The notes below the pieces were generated by a model. The model saw nothing but the letters and a program-made list of their open reading frames with translations, had not been told where the DNA came from and ran no database searches. A program made the translations under genes and the position numbers. Positions 25,811 through 34,563 of a stretch of 64,000 bases of DNA are shown here, piece after piece. The stretch is from Streptomyces rishiriensis. Lineage in GTDB: Bacteria; Actinomycetota; Actinomycetes; Streptomycetales; Streptomycetaceae. Position 1 is the stretch's first letter; every line of letters begins with the position of its first letter. The stretch spans positions 7,192,001 through 7,256,000 of the forward strand of contig NZ_JAUSWV010000002.1 in NCBI RefSeq assembly GCF_030815485.1. Direction: 5' to 3'.

Positions 25811-26461
25811 ATGCCGAAAGAAGCCCGTCCGAGCACCGGGGAGCAGGCCAAACAGCATGCGCTCGCGCAGCTGCGGCAGGCGATCCTGCACGGCGACATG
25901 GCGCCGGCCCAGCGGCTGGTGGAGAACGAGCTCGCCGAGCAGTTCGGTGTGACACGGGCCAGCATCCGCGCGGCACTCATCGATCTGGAGTCCCAGGGGC
26001 TCGTCGAACGGATCCGCAACCGCGGCTCACGGGTGCGGGTGGTGACCGTGGACGAAGCGGTCGCCATCACCGAGTGCCGCATGGTCCTCGAAGGACTGTG
26101 CGCGGCGAAGGCGGCCGTCGCGGCCAGCGACGACCAGCTGATCGAGCTGACCGACCTCGGCACGGCCATGACCAAGGCAGTCGCCGACGGCGAGCCGGTC
26201 ACCTACTCCGACCTCAACCACGAACTGCACCTCCGCATCCGGGAGTTCTCCGACCAGCGGACCGCGCAGGAGCTGCTGGAGCGGCTGAACGCCCAACTGG
26301 TGCGCCACCGCTTTCAGCTGGCTCTGAGGCCCGGAAGGCCGCAGCAATCCCTGAACGAGCACCTGACCATGATCGAAGCGATCCGGGCCAGGGACCCCCA
26401 GGCGGCCGAGACGGCCGTCCGCGCCCACCTCACCAGCGTGATCGAGGCGCTGCGCGACTGA
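25811..26461 (+). CDS. GntR-family regulator, FCD (FadR-C) subgroup
   Basis: 216 residues from ATG 25811 with GGGAGGGC upstream. The winged helix spans about residues 15-75 (FGVTRASIRAALIDLESQGL, then RNRGSRVRVV); the helical FCD ligand domain follows, with Asp/His metal-type residues around YSDLNHELHLRI and NEHLTMIEAI. FCD regulators respond to small carboxylic acids. It heads a rightward operon of ring-cleavage-product enzymes, so an aromatic acid or an oxo-acid from it is the likely effector. Confidence 0.9.
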   Translation: MPKEARPSTGEQAKQHALAQLRQAILHGDMAPAQRLVENELAEQFGVTRASIRAALIDLESQGLVERIRNRGSRVRVVTVDEAVAITECRMVLEGLCAAKAAVAASDDQLIELTDLGTAMTKAVADGEPVTYSDLNHELHLRIREFSDQRTAQELLERLNAQLVRHRFQLALRPGRPQQSLNEHLTMIEAIRARDPQAAETAVRAHLTSVIEALRD

Positions 26462-26510
26462 TCACGGCTGCGCGGGGCGGGCGCCCACCTGTCACCAAGG
26501 AGATCTGAGA

Positions 26511-27263
26511 ATGACCCAGGCCAACGCGCCCGCCAGCCCACCACGATCGACCCTCGTCGTCACCGCGCACGCCGGCGACTTCGTGTGGCGGGCGGGCGGC
26601 GCCATCGCCCTGGCCGCTTCCCGCGGGGAGAAGGTCACCATCGCGTGCCTGACCTTCGGCGAGCGCGGCGAGTCCGCCAAGGCGTGGCGCGAGGGCAGGA
26701 AGCTCGACGAGATCAAGGCGATACGCCGGGACGAGGCCGAGCGCGCCGCCGCCACGCTGGGCGCCGAGGTCCGCTTCTTCGACGCCGGCGACTATCCGCT
26801 CGTCGCCACGGCCGAACTGACCGACCGGCTCGTCGCCGTCTACCGGGACACCCAGCCGGACGTGGTGCTGACGCACCCGACCGAGGACCCGTACAACGGC
26901 GACCACCCGGCCGCCAACCGCATGGCGCTGGAGGCCAGGGTGCTCGCCCAGGCCATCGGCTACCCGGGCGAGGGCGAGATCATCGGCGCGCCGCCGGTCT
27001 TCTACTTCGAGCCCCACCAGCCGGAGATGAGCGGCTTCAGGCCCGAGGTGCTGCTCGACATCACCGAGGTGTGGGAGACCAAACGCAAGGCGATGGAGTG
27101 CCTCGGCGCCCAGCAGCACCTGTGGGACTACTACACCGACCTCGCCGTGCGCCGGGGCGTCCAGCTCAAGCGCAACGCCGGCCCGAACCTGGGTCTGGCG
27201 CACAAGACCATGGCCGAGGCGTACATGCGTCCCTACCCGCAGATCGCGAAGGAGCTGGCGTGA
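26511..27263 (+). CDS. galB: PIG-L-family metal-dependent hydrolase, 4-oxalomesaconate hydratase (GalB)-like
   Basis: 250 residues of the PIG-L/LmbE deacetylase fold. The metal motif is VTAHAGDFVWRAGGA (His20, Asp23), followed by HPTEDPYNGDHPAAN, which supplies a second metal-binding His. The GERGESAKAW and TKRKAMECLGAQQHLWDYYTD blocks match GalB-type 4-oxalomesaconate hydratases of the gallate pathway rather than sugar deacetylases. It would add water to 4-oxalomesaconate (4-carboxy-2-hydroxymuconate). The assignment is reinforced by the next two genes, which encode the following and preceding steps. It overlaps the next gene by GTGA. Confidence 0.8.
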   Translation: MTQANAPASPPRSTLVVTAHAGDFVWRAGGAIALAASRGEKVTIACLTFGERGESAKAWREGRKLDEIKAIRRDEAERAAATLGAEVRFFDAGDYPLVATAELTDRLVAVYRDTQPDVVLTHPTEDPYNGDHPAANRMALEARVLAQAIGYPGEGEIIGAPPVFYFEPHQPEMSGFRPEVLLDITEVWETKRKAMECLGAQQHLWDYYTDLAVRRGVQLKRNAGPNLGLAHKTMAEAYMRPYPQIAKELA

Positions 27264-27964
27264 GCGGCGTGATCGTCACCGACCCGCCGAAGGCGGAGCT
27301 GAAGGACGTCGACGCGCTGGCCGGCTTCGGCGTGGCCACCGTCGGCGAGGCGCTGGGCCGCACCGGCCTGCTGAGCCCGCGGATCCGCCCGATCCAGCAG
27401 GGCGTACGGGTCGCCGGCACCGCCGTGACCGTGCTCAGCTGGCCCGGCGACAACCTCATGATCCACGCCGCCGTCGAGCAGTGCGGCGAGGGCGACATCC
27501 TGGTCGTCACCACCACCTCGCCGTCCACCGACGGCATGTTCGGTGAGCTCTTCGCGACCGCGCTCCAGCGGCGCGGGGTGCGGGGCGTGATCACCAACGC
27601 GGGCATCCGCGACACCCAGGAGCTGCGGGACATGGGCTTCGCGGCCTGGTCGCGGGCCGTGTCCTCGCAGGGCACCGTGAAGGCCACCGGCGGCTCGGTC
27701 AACGTGCCGATCGCGATCGACGGCCAGGTGATCCGTCCGGGCGACGTGATCCTCGCCGACGACGACGGCGTCGTGGTCGTCCCCCGTGAGCGTGCCCGTG
27801 CCACCGTGGCGGCCTCCGAGGCCCGCGAGGCCAAGGAGGCGCGCTCCCGTGCCGCCTTCCTCGACGGCGAACTCGGCCTGGACCGCTACGGTTTGCGGGA
27901 GACCCTGAAGCGGCTCGGCGTCGAGTACAAGACGTACGACGCGTACGCGGGGGAGTCGTCGTGA
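27260..27964 (+). CDS. galC: 4-carboxy-4-hydroxy-2-oxoadipate aldolase-like protein (RraA/GalC family)
   Basis: 234 residues from GTG 27260. It is an RraA-fold class II aldolase: LAGFGVATVGEALGRTGLL at the start, ITNAGIRDTQELRDMGF with the catalytic Arg/Asp region, then VNVPIAIDGQVIRPGDVI and ADDDGVVVVP. Such enzymes split 4-carboxy-4-hydroxy-2-oxoadipate to pyruvate and oxaloacetate. The stop overlaps the following GTG, so translation is coupled to the neighbours. General RraA-like regulators share the fold, but the operon context favours the aldolase. Confidence 0.82.
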   Translation: MSGVIVTDPPKAELKDVDALAGFGVATVGEALGRTGLLSPRIRPIQQGVRVAGTAVTVLSWPGDNLMIHAAVEQCGEGDILVVTTTSPSTDGMFGELFATALQRRGVRGVITNAGIRDTQELRDMGFAAWSRAVSSQGTVKATGGSVNVPIAIDGQVIRPGDVILADDDGVVVVPRERARATVAASEAREAKEARSRAAFLDGELGLDRYGLRETLKRLGVEYKTYDAYAGESS

Positions 27965-29073
27965 CCTCCCTGCCCGAGGAGCTGCCCTGCCTGCTGATGC
28001 GGGGCGGCACCTCCAGGGGCGCCTACTTCCTCGCCGACGACCTCCCCGCCGAACCGGCCCTGCGGGACGCGCTGTTGCTGCGGGTCATGGGCAGTCCGGA
28101 CGCGCGCCAGATCGACGGCCTGGGCGGCGCGCACCCGCTCACCAGCAAGGTGGCCGTGGTGTCGCCGTCAGCCGACCCGCAGGCCGACGTCGACTACCTC
28201 TTCCTCCAGGTCGCCGTGGACCGGCCGGAGGTGAGCGACCGTCAGAACTGCGGCAACATCCTCGCCGGTGTCGGACCGTTCGCCGTGGAGCGCGGGCTCG
28301 TCGCCGCGGGGGAGGAGGAGACCGCCGTCCGGATCCGCATGGTCAACTCGGGCGACTACGCGACGGCGACCTTTCCGACGCCGGGCGGCCGCGTGGACTA
28401 CACCGGCGCCGCCTCGATCTCCGGGGTGCCGGGGACGGCCGCGCCCGTGGTGATCGAGTTCCCGCCGGGCGCCGGTGCGCTGCTGCCCACGGGCAACGTC
28501 CGGGACGAGATCGACGGTGTGCCGGTGACCTGTGTGGACAACGGGATGCCGACGGTGCTCGTCGCGGCCACCTCGCTCGAGGTCACCGGCTACGAGCTGC
28601 CCAGAGACCTGGAGGAGGACGTCGCGCTCGCCGACCGCCTCCGGAGGATCCGCCTGGCGGCGGGCCGGCTGATGGGCCTCGGCGACGTCTCGGACGCCAC
28701 CGTGCCCAAGGTCACGCTGCTCGCCGCGCCCCGCGGCGACGGCGCGGTCACCACCCGCACCTTCATCCCGGTGCGCTGCCACCCCTCGATCGGGGTGCTC
28801 GGCGCGGCCGGCGTCGCGGCGGGCCTGCGGATCGAAGGCGGTGTGGGGGCGGAACTGGCGAGGATCGACGCCGGCAGCGACCGTGTCCGCATAGAACATC
28901 CCACCGGGTTCCTGGACATCGAGAGCAGCCTCGGGTCGACCCCCGACGGCCTGCCCTCCGCCCGCCGTACCGCCGTGGTGCGTACGGCCCGAAAGATCTT
29001 CGACGGCACCGTCTTTCCCAGGTCCGCCGAGACGGCCCCCCTGCCCGCACGCTCCCCTGGAGGTCAACGATGA
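27961..29073 (+). CDS. galD: 4-oxalomesaconate tautomerase (GalD)/PrpF-family isomerase
   Basis: 370 residues from GTG 27961. The family start LLMRGGTSRGAYFLADDLP is clear. The two-domain diaminopimelate-epimerase-like fold carries Cys residues in QNCGN (Cys97) and VRCHPSIGVLG (Cys273), the likely acid/base pair. GalD converts the keto tautomer of 4-oxalomesaconate to the enol form used by GalB. PrpF aconitate isomerases are close relatives, but the GalB and GalC partners decide the assignment. It overlaps both neighbours. Confidence 0.85.
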   Translation: MTSLPEELPCLLMRGGTSRGAYFLADDLPAEPALRDALLLRVMGSPDARQIDGLGGAHPLTSKVAVVSPSADPQADVDYLFLQVAVDRPEVSDRQNCGNILAGVGPFAVERGLVAAGEEETAVRIRMVNSGDYATATFPTPGGRVDYTGAASISGVPGTAAPVVIEFPPGAGALLPTGNVRDEIDGVPVTCVDNGMPTVLVAATSLEVTGYELPRDLEEDVALADRLRRIRLAAGRLMGLGDVSDATVPKVTLLAAPRGDGAVTTRTFIPVRCHPSIGVLGAAGVAAGLRIEGGVGAELARIDAGSDRVRIEHPTGFLDIESSLGSTPDGLPSARRTAVVRTARKIFDGTVFPRSAETAPLPARSPGGQR

Positions 29074-30020
29074 CTCCGCCGCTCGGCGACATCGCCCACA
29101 TCGGCCATGCCCAGCTCTTCACCCCGGACCTGGACGCCAGTGTCGGCTTCTTCACCGACTACCTGGGGCTCACGGTCAACGGTCAGGACGGCGACACGGT
29201 CTACCTGCGGACCTTCGACGACTACGAGCACCACAGCCTGGTGCTCACCGCCCGCGCGGAACCCGGCCTCGGCCGGCTGGCCCTGCGCACCTCCGGTGAG
29301 GAGGCCCTCCGGCGCCGGGTCGCGGCGATCGAGGCGGCGGGCGGCACCGGTCACTGGACGGAGGACGAACCCGGCCTCGGCAAGCTGTACGTCACCACCG
29401 ACCCGGACGGCCACGAGCACGCCCTGTACTGGGAGAGCGAGTACTACCGGGCGCCCGACGAGCTGAGGCCGGCGCTGAAGAACCAGCCGCAGGCCAAACC
29501 CAACCGGGGCGTGGGCGTACGGCGCCTGGACCACATCAACTTCCTCGCCGCCGACGTGCTCGCCAACTCGGAGTTCCAGCAGAACCTGCTGGGCGCCCGC
29601 CCCACCGAGCAGATCCGCCTCGACACGGGGACGGTCGCGGCGCGCTGGCTGACGTACACGAACAAGTCGTACGACGTCGTCTACACCTCGGACTGGACCG
29701 GGAGTTCCGGGCGGCTGCACCACATCGCCTTCGCGACCGACACCCGCGAGGACATCCTGCGGGCGGCCGACCTGGCCATCGACAGCAACGTGTTCATCGA
29801 GACCGGCCCGCACAAGCACGCCATCCAGCAGACGTTCTTCCTGTACGTCTACGAGCCCGGCGGCAACCGCATCGAGCTGTGCAACCCGCTCACGCGCCTC
29901 GTCCTGGCCCCCGACTGGCCGCTCGTCACCTGGACCGAGGAGGAGCGCAAGAAGGGGCAGGCCTGGGGTCTGCGGACGATCGAGTCGTTCCACACGCACG
30001 GCACCCCGCCCGTGAGCTGA
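29070..30020 (+). CDS. Type I (VOC) extradiol ring-cleavage dioxygenase
   Basis: 316 residues with two vicinal-oxygen-chelate domains. The Fe(II) ligands are all present: His155 (LDHINF), His218 (RLHHIAF) and Glu269 (NRIELCN), at nearly the spacing of catechol 2,3-dioxygenase. The extradiol signature with a G-P-x-x-H start and an E end (FFLYVYEPGGNRIE) is complete. It should open an aromatic diol or triol ring next to a hydroxyl pair. The start ATG overlaps the galD stop. Its position after galBCD suggests gallate, protocatechuate or a relative as substrate, although those are usually cleaved by unrelated LigAB-type enzymes. Confidence 0.88.
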   Translation: MTPPLGDIAHIGHAQLFTPDLDASVGFFTDYLGLTVNGQDGDTVYLRTFDDYEHHSLVLTARAEPGLGRLALRTSGEEALRRRVAAIEAAGGTGHWTEDEPGLGKLYVTTDPDGHEHALYWESEYYRAPDELRPALKNQPQAKPNRGVGVRRLDHINFLAADVLANSEFQQNLLGARPTEQIRLDTGTVAARWLTYTNKSYDVVYTSDWTGSSGRLHHIAFATDTREDILRAADLAIDSNVFIETGPHKHAIQQTFFLYVYEPGGNRIELCNPLTRLVLAPDWPLVTWTEEERKKGQAWGLRTIESFHTHGTPPVS

Positions 30021-30077
30021 CCCTGTCGCCCGGGTGCGCAGGGCATCGGACCAGCGGATCAGTGGATTGTCGATGAG

Positions 30078-30099
30078 ATTGTTGACAAAAGTGTTGACT
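30078..30099 (+). promoter_or_regulatory. Second copy of the GntR operator-like motif, before the transporter gene
   Basis: ATTGTTGACAA (30078-30088) repeats the 11 bases found at 25748 in front of the GntR gene, and is followed by a further GTGTTGACT. Two TTGAC hexamers here can serve as -35 elements. This implies separate but coordinated transcription of the transporter by the FCD-GntR regulator. Confidence 0.6.
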
Positions 30100-30213
30100 C
30101 TATCTGGGCTGATCCTTAGCGTCTTGCGCACACCGGGTCAGCCGCACGAGCCGCGCCGGCCCTCTTCACCAGTCCCCTCCAGGAAACGTCTCCTGGACGA
30201 GAGGAAAACAACG

Positions 30214-31539
30214 ATGTCCTCCTCCCCCGCTCTGTCCGCCCGCGGCAGCAGACTGGCCCTCCTGGTCGTCGGTCTGTGCTGGCTGGCCGTGCTCTTCGAC
30301 GGCCTCGACATGTTCATCTACGGCTCGGTGCTGCCGCACCTGCTGGAGACGAAGACCTTCGGCCTCACTCCGGACACCGCCGGCGACCTCGGCAGCTACG
30401 CCACCTTCGGCATGCTGATCGGCGCCCTCACGGCGGGCACCGTCGCCGACCGGATCGGGCGCAAGAACCTGATGGTCGGCTGCGTGGTCCTCTTCTCGCT
30501 GGCCTCCGGCGTGTGCGCGATGGCGGGCAGCGTCGAGATCTTCGGCCTCGGCCGGACCCTGGCGGGGGTGGGCCTCGGCGGCCTGCTGCCCACCGCGATC
30601 AGCATGGTCTCCGACTACGCCCCGCGCGGCCGCGGCGCCCTCGTCATCGGCCTGCTGATGACCGCCCACCACGCAGGCGGCATCCTCTCCGCCTACGTCG
30701 CCAAGTGGCTCATCGACCCGGTCGGCTGGCGGGCCGCGTTCTGGGTGTGCGTGCTCCCGCTGCTCTTCGCCCCGGTGCTCGCCAAGCTGCTGCCCGAGTC
30801 GCTGAGCTTCCTCGTCGCCAAGGGCCGTACCGGAGAGGCCCAGGAGCTGGCCACCCGCTACGACGTCGAACTGCCCGCCGACAGGTCCGGCAAGCAGGGC
30901 GCCGCCGACCGCTGGAACGCGCTGAAGAACCTCTTCCGCGGCGGTGAGTGGACCCAGACCCTGCTGTACTGGCTGGCCTCCTTCGGCGGACTGCTCCTCG
31001 TCTACGGCGTCGCCACCTGGCTGCCCACGCTGATGCGCGCCGAGGGCTACGAGCTGGGGTCGGCCCTGTCCTTCGTGATCGTCTTCAACCTCGGCGGCAT
31101 CGTGGGCATGCTGGTCGCCGGGCGCGCCGCGGACCGGTTCGGCGCCCCGCGCATCTCCGCCGTCTGGTTCGCGCTGACCGCGGCCGGCGTGTTCCTGCTC
31201 AGCATCCACATGCCGATGAGCGTGACGATGATCGTCGTCTTCTTCACCGGTGTCTTCCTCAACAGCGCCCAGACGATGATCTACGCCACGGTCTCCATCC
31301 GCTCCGACGCGGACAACCGGGCCACCGCCGTCGGCTGGACGTCCGGCATGGGCCGCTTCGGCGCCGTCTTCGGTCCGTGGCTCGGCGGTCAGCTGCTCGC
31401 CTCGAACAACGGCGACTGGGGCTTCACCGCGTTCGCGATCGCCGGCCTGTCGTCGATGGTCTTCATCGGCATCGCCGCGCTCCGCAGCTCCCGGCAGACT
31501 CCGCGCGGCGCCGACCAGGAGCTGGTGGGCGCCCACTGA
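30214..31539 (+). CDS. MFS aromatic acid:H+ symporter (AAHS/PcaK-like)
   Basis: 441 residues, 12 hydrophobic segments. TM1 has LFDGLDMFIYGSVLPHLL, the AAHS signature with Asp/Gly-Leu-Asp for aromatic acids; loop 2-3 has TVADRIGRKNLM, and loop 8-9 VAGRAADRFGAPR. It should import an aromatic carboxylate by proton symport for the ring-cleavage operon just upstream. The RBS GAGGAAA lies 8-10 nt before ATG 30214. It has its own promoter region (30021-30213) with the shared operator, and a strong terminator after it. Confidence 0.9.
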   Translation: MSSSPALSARGSRLALLVVGLCWLAVLFDGLDMFIYGSVLPHLLETKTFGLTPDTAGDLGSYATFGMLIGALTAGTVADRIGRKNLMVGCVVLFSLASGVCAMAGSVEIFGLGRTLAGVGLGGLLPTAISMVSDYAPRGRGALVIGLLMTAHHAGGILSAYVAKWLIDPVGWRAAFWVCVLPLLFAPVLAKLLPESLSFLVAKGRTGEAQELATRYDVELPADRSGKQGAADRWNALKNLFRGGEWTQTLLYWLASFGGLLLVYGVATWLPTLMRAEGYELGSALSFVIVFNLGGIVGMLVAGRAADRFGAPRISAVWFALTAAGVFLLSIHMPMSVTMIVVFFTGVFLNSAQTMIYATVSIRSDADNRATAVGWTSGMGRFGAVFGPWLGGQLLASNNGDWGFTAFAIAGLSSMVFIGIAALRSSRQTPRGADQELVGAH

Positions 31540-31575
31540 GCGAACGGACGCACGGCAGTCACCGGGGGCGAGGAC

Positions 31576-31614
31576 GGACGCCGGCCACCGCACGAGGTGC
31601 GGGGGCCGGCGTCC
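31576..31614 (+). terminator. Strong hairpin terminator after the aromatic acid transporter
   Basis: GGACGCCGGCC (31576-31586) pairs perfectly with GGCCGGCGTCC (31604-31614), and inside it CCGCAC (31588-31593) pairs with GTGCGG (31597-31602) around a GAG loop; only one A/G mismatch interrupts a 17-bp stem. Confidence 0.8.
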
Positions 31615-31645
31615 GGCGTGTCCGGCGCAGGCCCGCGCCGGGACG

Positions 31646-31876
31646 GTGGCGGGGGGTTCGCCGACCGCGGAGACTGCGCGGGTCCGGGTGCCCGCCTGGG
31701 TGGTGCGCGGCGACCGCGGCGGGACCGGCCTGAGGTCCGGGGAGCGACAGGGCCTTTCGGCCTTCCCGCACCTGCGCACGGTCACCGTGCCCGACGCGGG
31801 GCACCTTCTCCTCGTCGCGCAACCGGCCTCGGTCGCCGCGGTCGTCGCGGAAGCGGTCAGGGCGTCGGTGCGCTGA
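31646..31876 (+). pseudogene. C-terminal fragment of an alpha/beta hydrolase
   Basis: The frame 31646-31876 encodes VRVPAWVVRGDRGGTG, an Asp strand typical of the acid residue of alpha/beta hydrolases, and then VTVPDAGHLLLVAQP with the catalytic-type His, ending with a short helix. Only the last quarter of such an enzyme is present; there is no nucleophile elbow upstream, where a terminator for the transporter lies. It is probably a leftover of a deleted or rearranged hydrolase gene. Confidence 0.5.
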
Positions 31877-31906
31877 CGGCCGTCCCCGGCCGGTCCGGGC
31901 CCCTCC

Positions 31907-32320
31907 TCAGTCGTCGGAGCCCATCCGGTCCTGGGCGGACAGGTGTTCCACCGTCCGGCCGGTCTCGGTGAACGTGCGCGTCACCCGGCCCGAGGAGTAC
32001 ACCCACAGGATCCGCAGCGGGCGGTCGCCGGTGTTGCGGAACAGGTGCGGAACCGGGGAGGGCACGTACGTGGTGTCGTACTGCTGCAGCTTCGTCGTCT
32101 CGCCGTCCACCCACACCTCCGCCTCGCCCTCGAGGATCGTCACGTGCTCGTCGCAGTTGTGCGAGTGCAGCGGGGCTCCGGAACCGACCGGGTAGACGCT
32201 CATCCCGCTGGTGATCCGGTTCTCCCCGTTCGCCGACGAGGTGGTGACGAGCGGTGTCGTCACGACCGCGCCGCCGCGGTCGAGCAGGGGGACGGACGCG
32301 GCCTTGATGATGGTGGTCAT
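31907..32320 (-). CDS. Cupin-domain protein
   Basis: 137 residues, one cupin barrel with a good metal set: HSHNCDEHVTILEGEAEVW (two His and a Glu) and a later His in VPSPVPHLFRNTG. Such proteins act as small dioxygenases, isomerases or binding proteins. It is divergent from the CMD/ABC importer operon, so it may belong to that catabolic island. The extra C-terminal tail (DRMGSDD) is acidic. No specific reaction can be assigned. Confidence 0.82.
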   Translation of the reverse strand: MTTIIKAASVPLLDRGGAVVTTPLVTTSSANGENRITSGMSVYPVGSGAPLHSHNCDEHVTILEGEAEVWVDGETTKLQQYDTTYVPSPVPHLFRNTGDRPLRILWVYSSGRVTRTFTETGRTVEHLSAQDRMGSDD

Positions 32321-32491
32321 GCCGGACGACGTTAGGTCGCCGTCCGGTGAATGGGGGGCCTCCGGCGTGCAGTTTTACGTTGCGCTCCGAGGTGGGTGAG
32401 CTTCTCGGACACGGCTGTACCTTCCTGGCACCGCACGGATTCACGACCCGTGCCCGTCATGCGCCGGAAAGAAAAGGCAGGTAACGGCCGG

Positions 32492-33079
32492 ATGAGGCTC
32501 CCCGTTCTCGACGAAGAGGAAATGGATGCGCGGCAGCAGGAACTGGCCGCGCGGATCGCCGGCCGCCGCGGCGCGGTGCGCGGTCCCTTCCGGGTCTGGC
32601 TGCACAGCCCGGAGATGTGCGAACGGGCCGAGTCGCTCGGCGCGTTCGCCCGCTTCGACTGCTCGCTGCCCCGGCATCTGCGCGAGCTGACCCTGCTGAT
32701 GGCCGCCCGCAACTGGGACGCGCAGTACTCCTGGAACGCCCATGTGCACCAGGCCGTCGAGGCCGGCGTCCCGCAGGCCGCCGTGAAGGCGATCGCCGAG
32801 AAGCGCGAGGCGGTCTTCGACAACGAGGCGGACCAGGTCTTCTACCGGTTCTGCCGGGAGATCCTCGACGAGCACTTCGTCACCGACGCCACCTTCGCGG
32901 CGGCGCTGGAGCACTTCGGCCCCAAGGGCCTGGTGGACACCATCGGCGCGCTCGGCAACTTCACCATGCTCGGCATGTGCCTGAACACCTTCCAGGTGGA
33001 CCTCCAGGCCGACAAGGAGCCGCCCTTCCCCGACATCCGCGGCCACGGCCGCGTGACCCCCGAGGGCGACCGGCCGTGA
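32492..33079 (+). CDS. Carboxymuconolactone decarboxylase (CMD)-fold protein
   Basis: 195 residues from ATG 32492. The core RELTLLMAARNWDAQYSWNAHVHQA is the all-helical CMD motif in which the His of the AHVHQA segment is catalytic in 4-carboxymuconolactone decarboxylase; no Cys-x-x-Cys is present, so it is not an AhpD-type peroxidase. It may decarboxylate a ring-cleavage lactone. It is the first gene of an operon with a sugar-type ABC importer, with which it overlaps at GTGA. The start is weakly supported; an open frame runs further upstream to 32351. Confidence 0.82.
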   Translation: MRLPVLDEEEMDARQQELAARIAGRRGAVRGPFRVWLHSPEMCERAESLGAFARFDCSLPRHLRELTLLMAARNWDAQYSWNAHVHQAVEAGVPQAAVKAIAEKREAVFDNEADQVFYRFCREILDEHFVTDATFAAALEHFGPKGLVDTIGALGNFTMLGMCLNTFQVDLQADKEPPFPDIRGHGRVTPEGDRP

Positions 33080-34563
33080 CCGCCGTACTGCGCGCCCGGG
33101 GCGTCACCAAGAGCTTTGGCGGGGCGGCCGCGCTGAAAGGCGTCGACCTCCACCTGTACTCCGGCGAGGTCCACGCCCTGATGGGCATGAACGGCGCCGG
33201 CAAGTCGACCCTCGTGCAGGTGCTGTCCGGCGTCCACCAGGCCGACGCCGGCACGATCGAGGTCGACGGGCGGGAGCAGCACGGGCTGACGGTGCGCCGG
33301 GCGCGCCGGCTGGGCATCTCCTCGGTGCCGCAGCGCCGCGAGCTGGCGATGGGCCTGAGCGTCGCCGAGAACATCCTGCTCGGCGACCTGCCGACGCGGG
33401 GGCCTGCCGTGCGGTGGAAGGCCGTCAGGGAAGAGGCCCGCACGGCTCTCGCCGCCCTGGGCATCGCCGTCGACGTGGAGCGCGCCGCCGGTTCGCTCAC
33501 CGTCGCCGAGCAGACCATGGTCGAGGTGGCCCGCGAGGTGCGGCGCGGCGGCCGGGTGCTGATCCTGGACGAGCCGACCGCGTGTCTGAGCGCCAAGGAC
33601 GCCCACCGGATCCGCGCCCTGGTGCGCACCCTGCGCGACGAGGGCGTCGCCGTCGTCTACATCTCGCACTACATCGACGAGGTCATGGCCGTCGCCGACC
33701 GCCTCACCGTCCTGCGGGACGGCGCCGTCGTGACGAGCGCGCCCGCCGCCGAGCTGGACGACGCGGGACTCGTGCGCGCCATGGTCGGCCGGGACGTCGT
33801 CTCCACCCGCCCCGAACGCCCCCTGCCGAAGGACGAGGTCGGCCTCGCCGTCAGGGGGTTGAGTCACGGCCGGGCCATCCGGGACTTCACCGTCGAGGTG
33901 CGCAGGGGCGAGATCGTCGCCGTCCTCGGGCCCGCCGGGGACGCCCAGTCCCGGCTGTTCGACCTGCTCTCCGGACGGCGGCGCCCGGAGGCCGGCGCCC
34001 TGCACGTCGACGGCAGGGCCGTGCCCTTCGGCCGGGTCCCGGCCTCGCTCGCCAGCGGCCTGCGCTGCGTCACCGGCGACCGCCGCACCCTGGGCCTGGT
34101 CCCGGGCATGTCGCTGGACGAGAACCTGATGCTCGCCGACGACCGGTTCGCGCGCCGCCGTCTGCACCGCCGAGGCCGACTCGCCCGCCGGGCCGCCCCG
34201 TTGCGCCACAGCTACGGAGTCAGGGCACTGTCCGGCAACCCGCCGGTGAGCGCGCTGTCGGGCGGCAACCAGCAGAAGGTGCTGCTCGGCAAGTGGCTGG
34301 AGACCTCACCGGCCGCGTGCTTCCTGGAGGACCCCACCAACGGCGTGGACATCGCGGCCATGGCCGACATCCACACCCTCCTCGACGACCTCGCCTCCCG
34401 GGGAGTGGCCGTCCTGCTCGCCTCCTCCTCGGCCGAGGAGGTCATGCGACTGGCCGACCGGGTCGTCGTCGTGAGCGCCGGCCGCACGGTCGCCGAACAC
34501 GACATCACCGCCATCACCCGCGACGAACTCGTCGCCACGGCCCTCGGAGGTCAACCGCAGTGA
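33076..34563 (+). CDS. Ribose-type ABC importer ATPase, double NBD (RbsA/MglA-like)
   Basis: 495 residues from GTG 33076 with two nucleotide-binding domains. The first (about 1-240) has an intact Walker A, NGAGKST with Lys43, and Walker B LILDEPTACL. The second (about 255-490) has a degenerate Walker A, GPAGDAQSR, in which the usual Lys/Arg is Gln291, but keeps the LSGGNQQKV signature. Non-equivalent sites are normal in this family; the Gln is more divergent than the usual Arg. It drives import with the permease and binding protein that follow. Confidence 0.9.
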   Translation: MTAVLRARGVTKSFGGAAALKGVDLHLYSGEVHALMGMNGAGKSTLVQVLSGVHQADAGTIEVDGREQHGLTVRRARRLGISSVPQRRELAMGLSVAENILLGDLPTRGPAVRWKAVREEARTALAALGIAVDVERAAGSLTVAEQTMVEVAREVRRGGRVLILDEPTACLSAKDAHRIRALVRTLRDEGVAVVYISHYIDEVMAVADRLTVLRDGAVVTSAPAAELDDAGLVRAMVGRDVVSTRPERPLPKDEVGLAVRGLSHGRAIRDFTVEVRRGEIVAVLGPAGDAQSRLFDLLSGRRRPEAGALHVDGRAVPFGRVPASLASGLRCVTGDRRTLGLVPGMSLDENLMLADDRFARRRLHRRGRLARRAAPLRHSYGVRALSGNPPVSALSGGNQQKVLLGKWLETSPAACFLEDPTNGVDIAAMADIHTLLDDLASRGVAVLLASSSAEEVMRLADRVVVVSAGRTVAEHDITAITRDELVATALGGQPQ

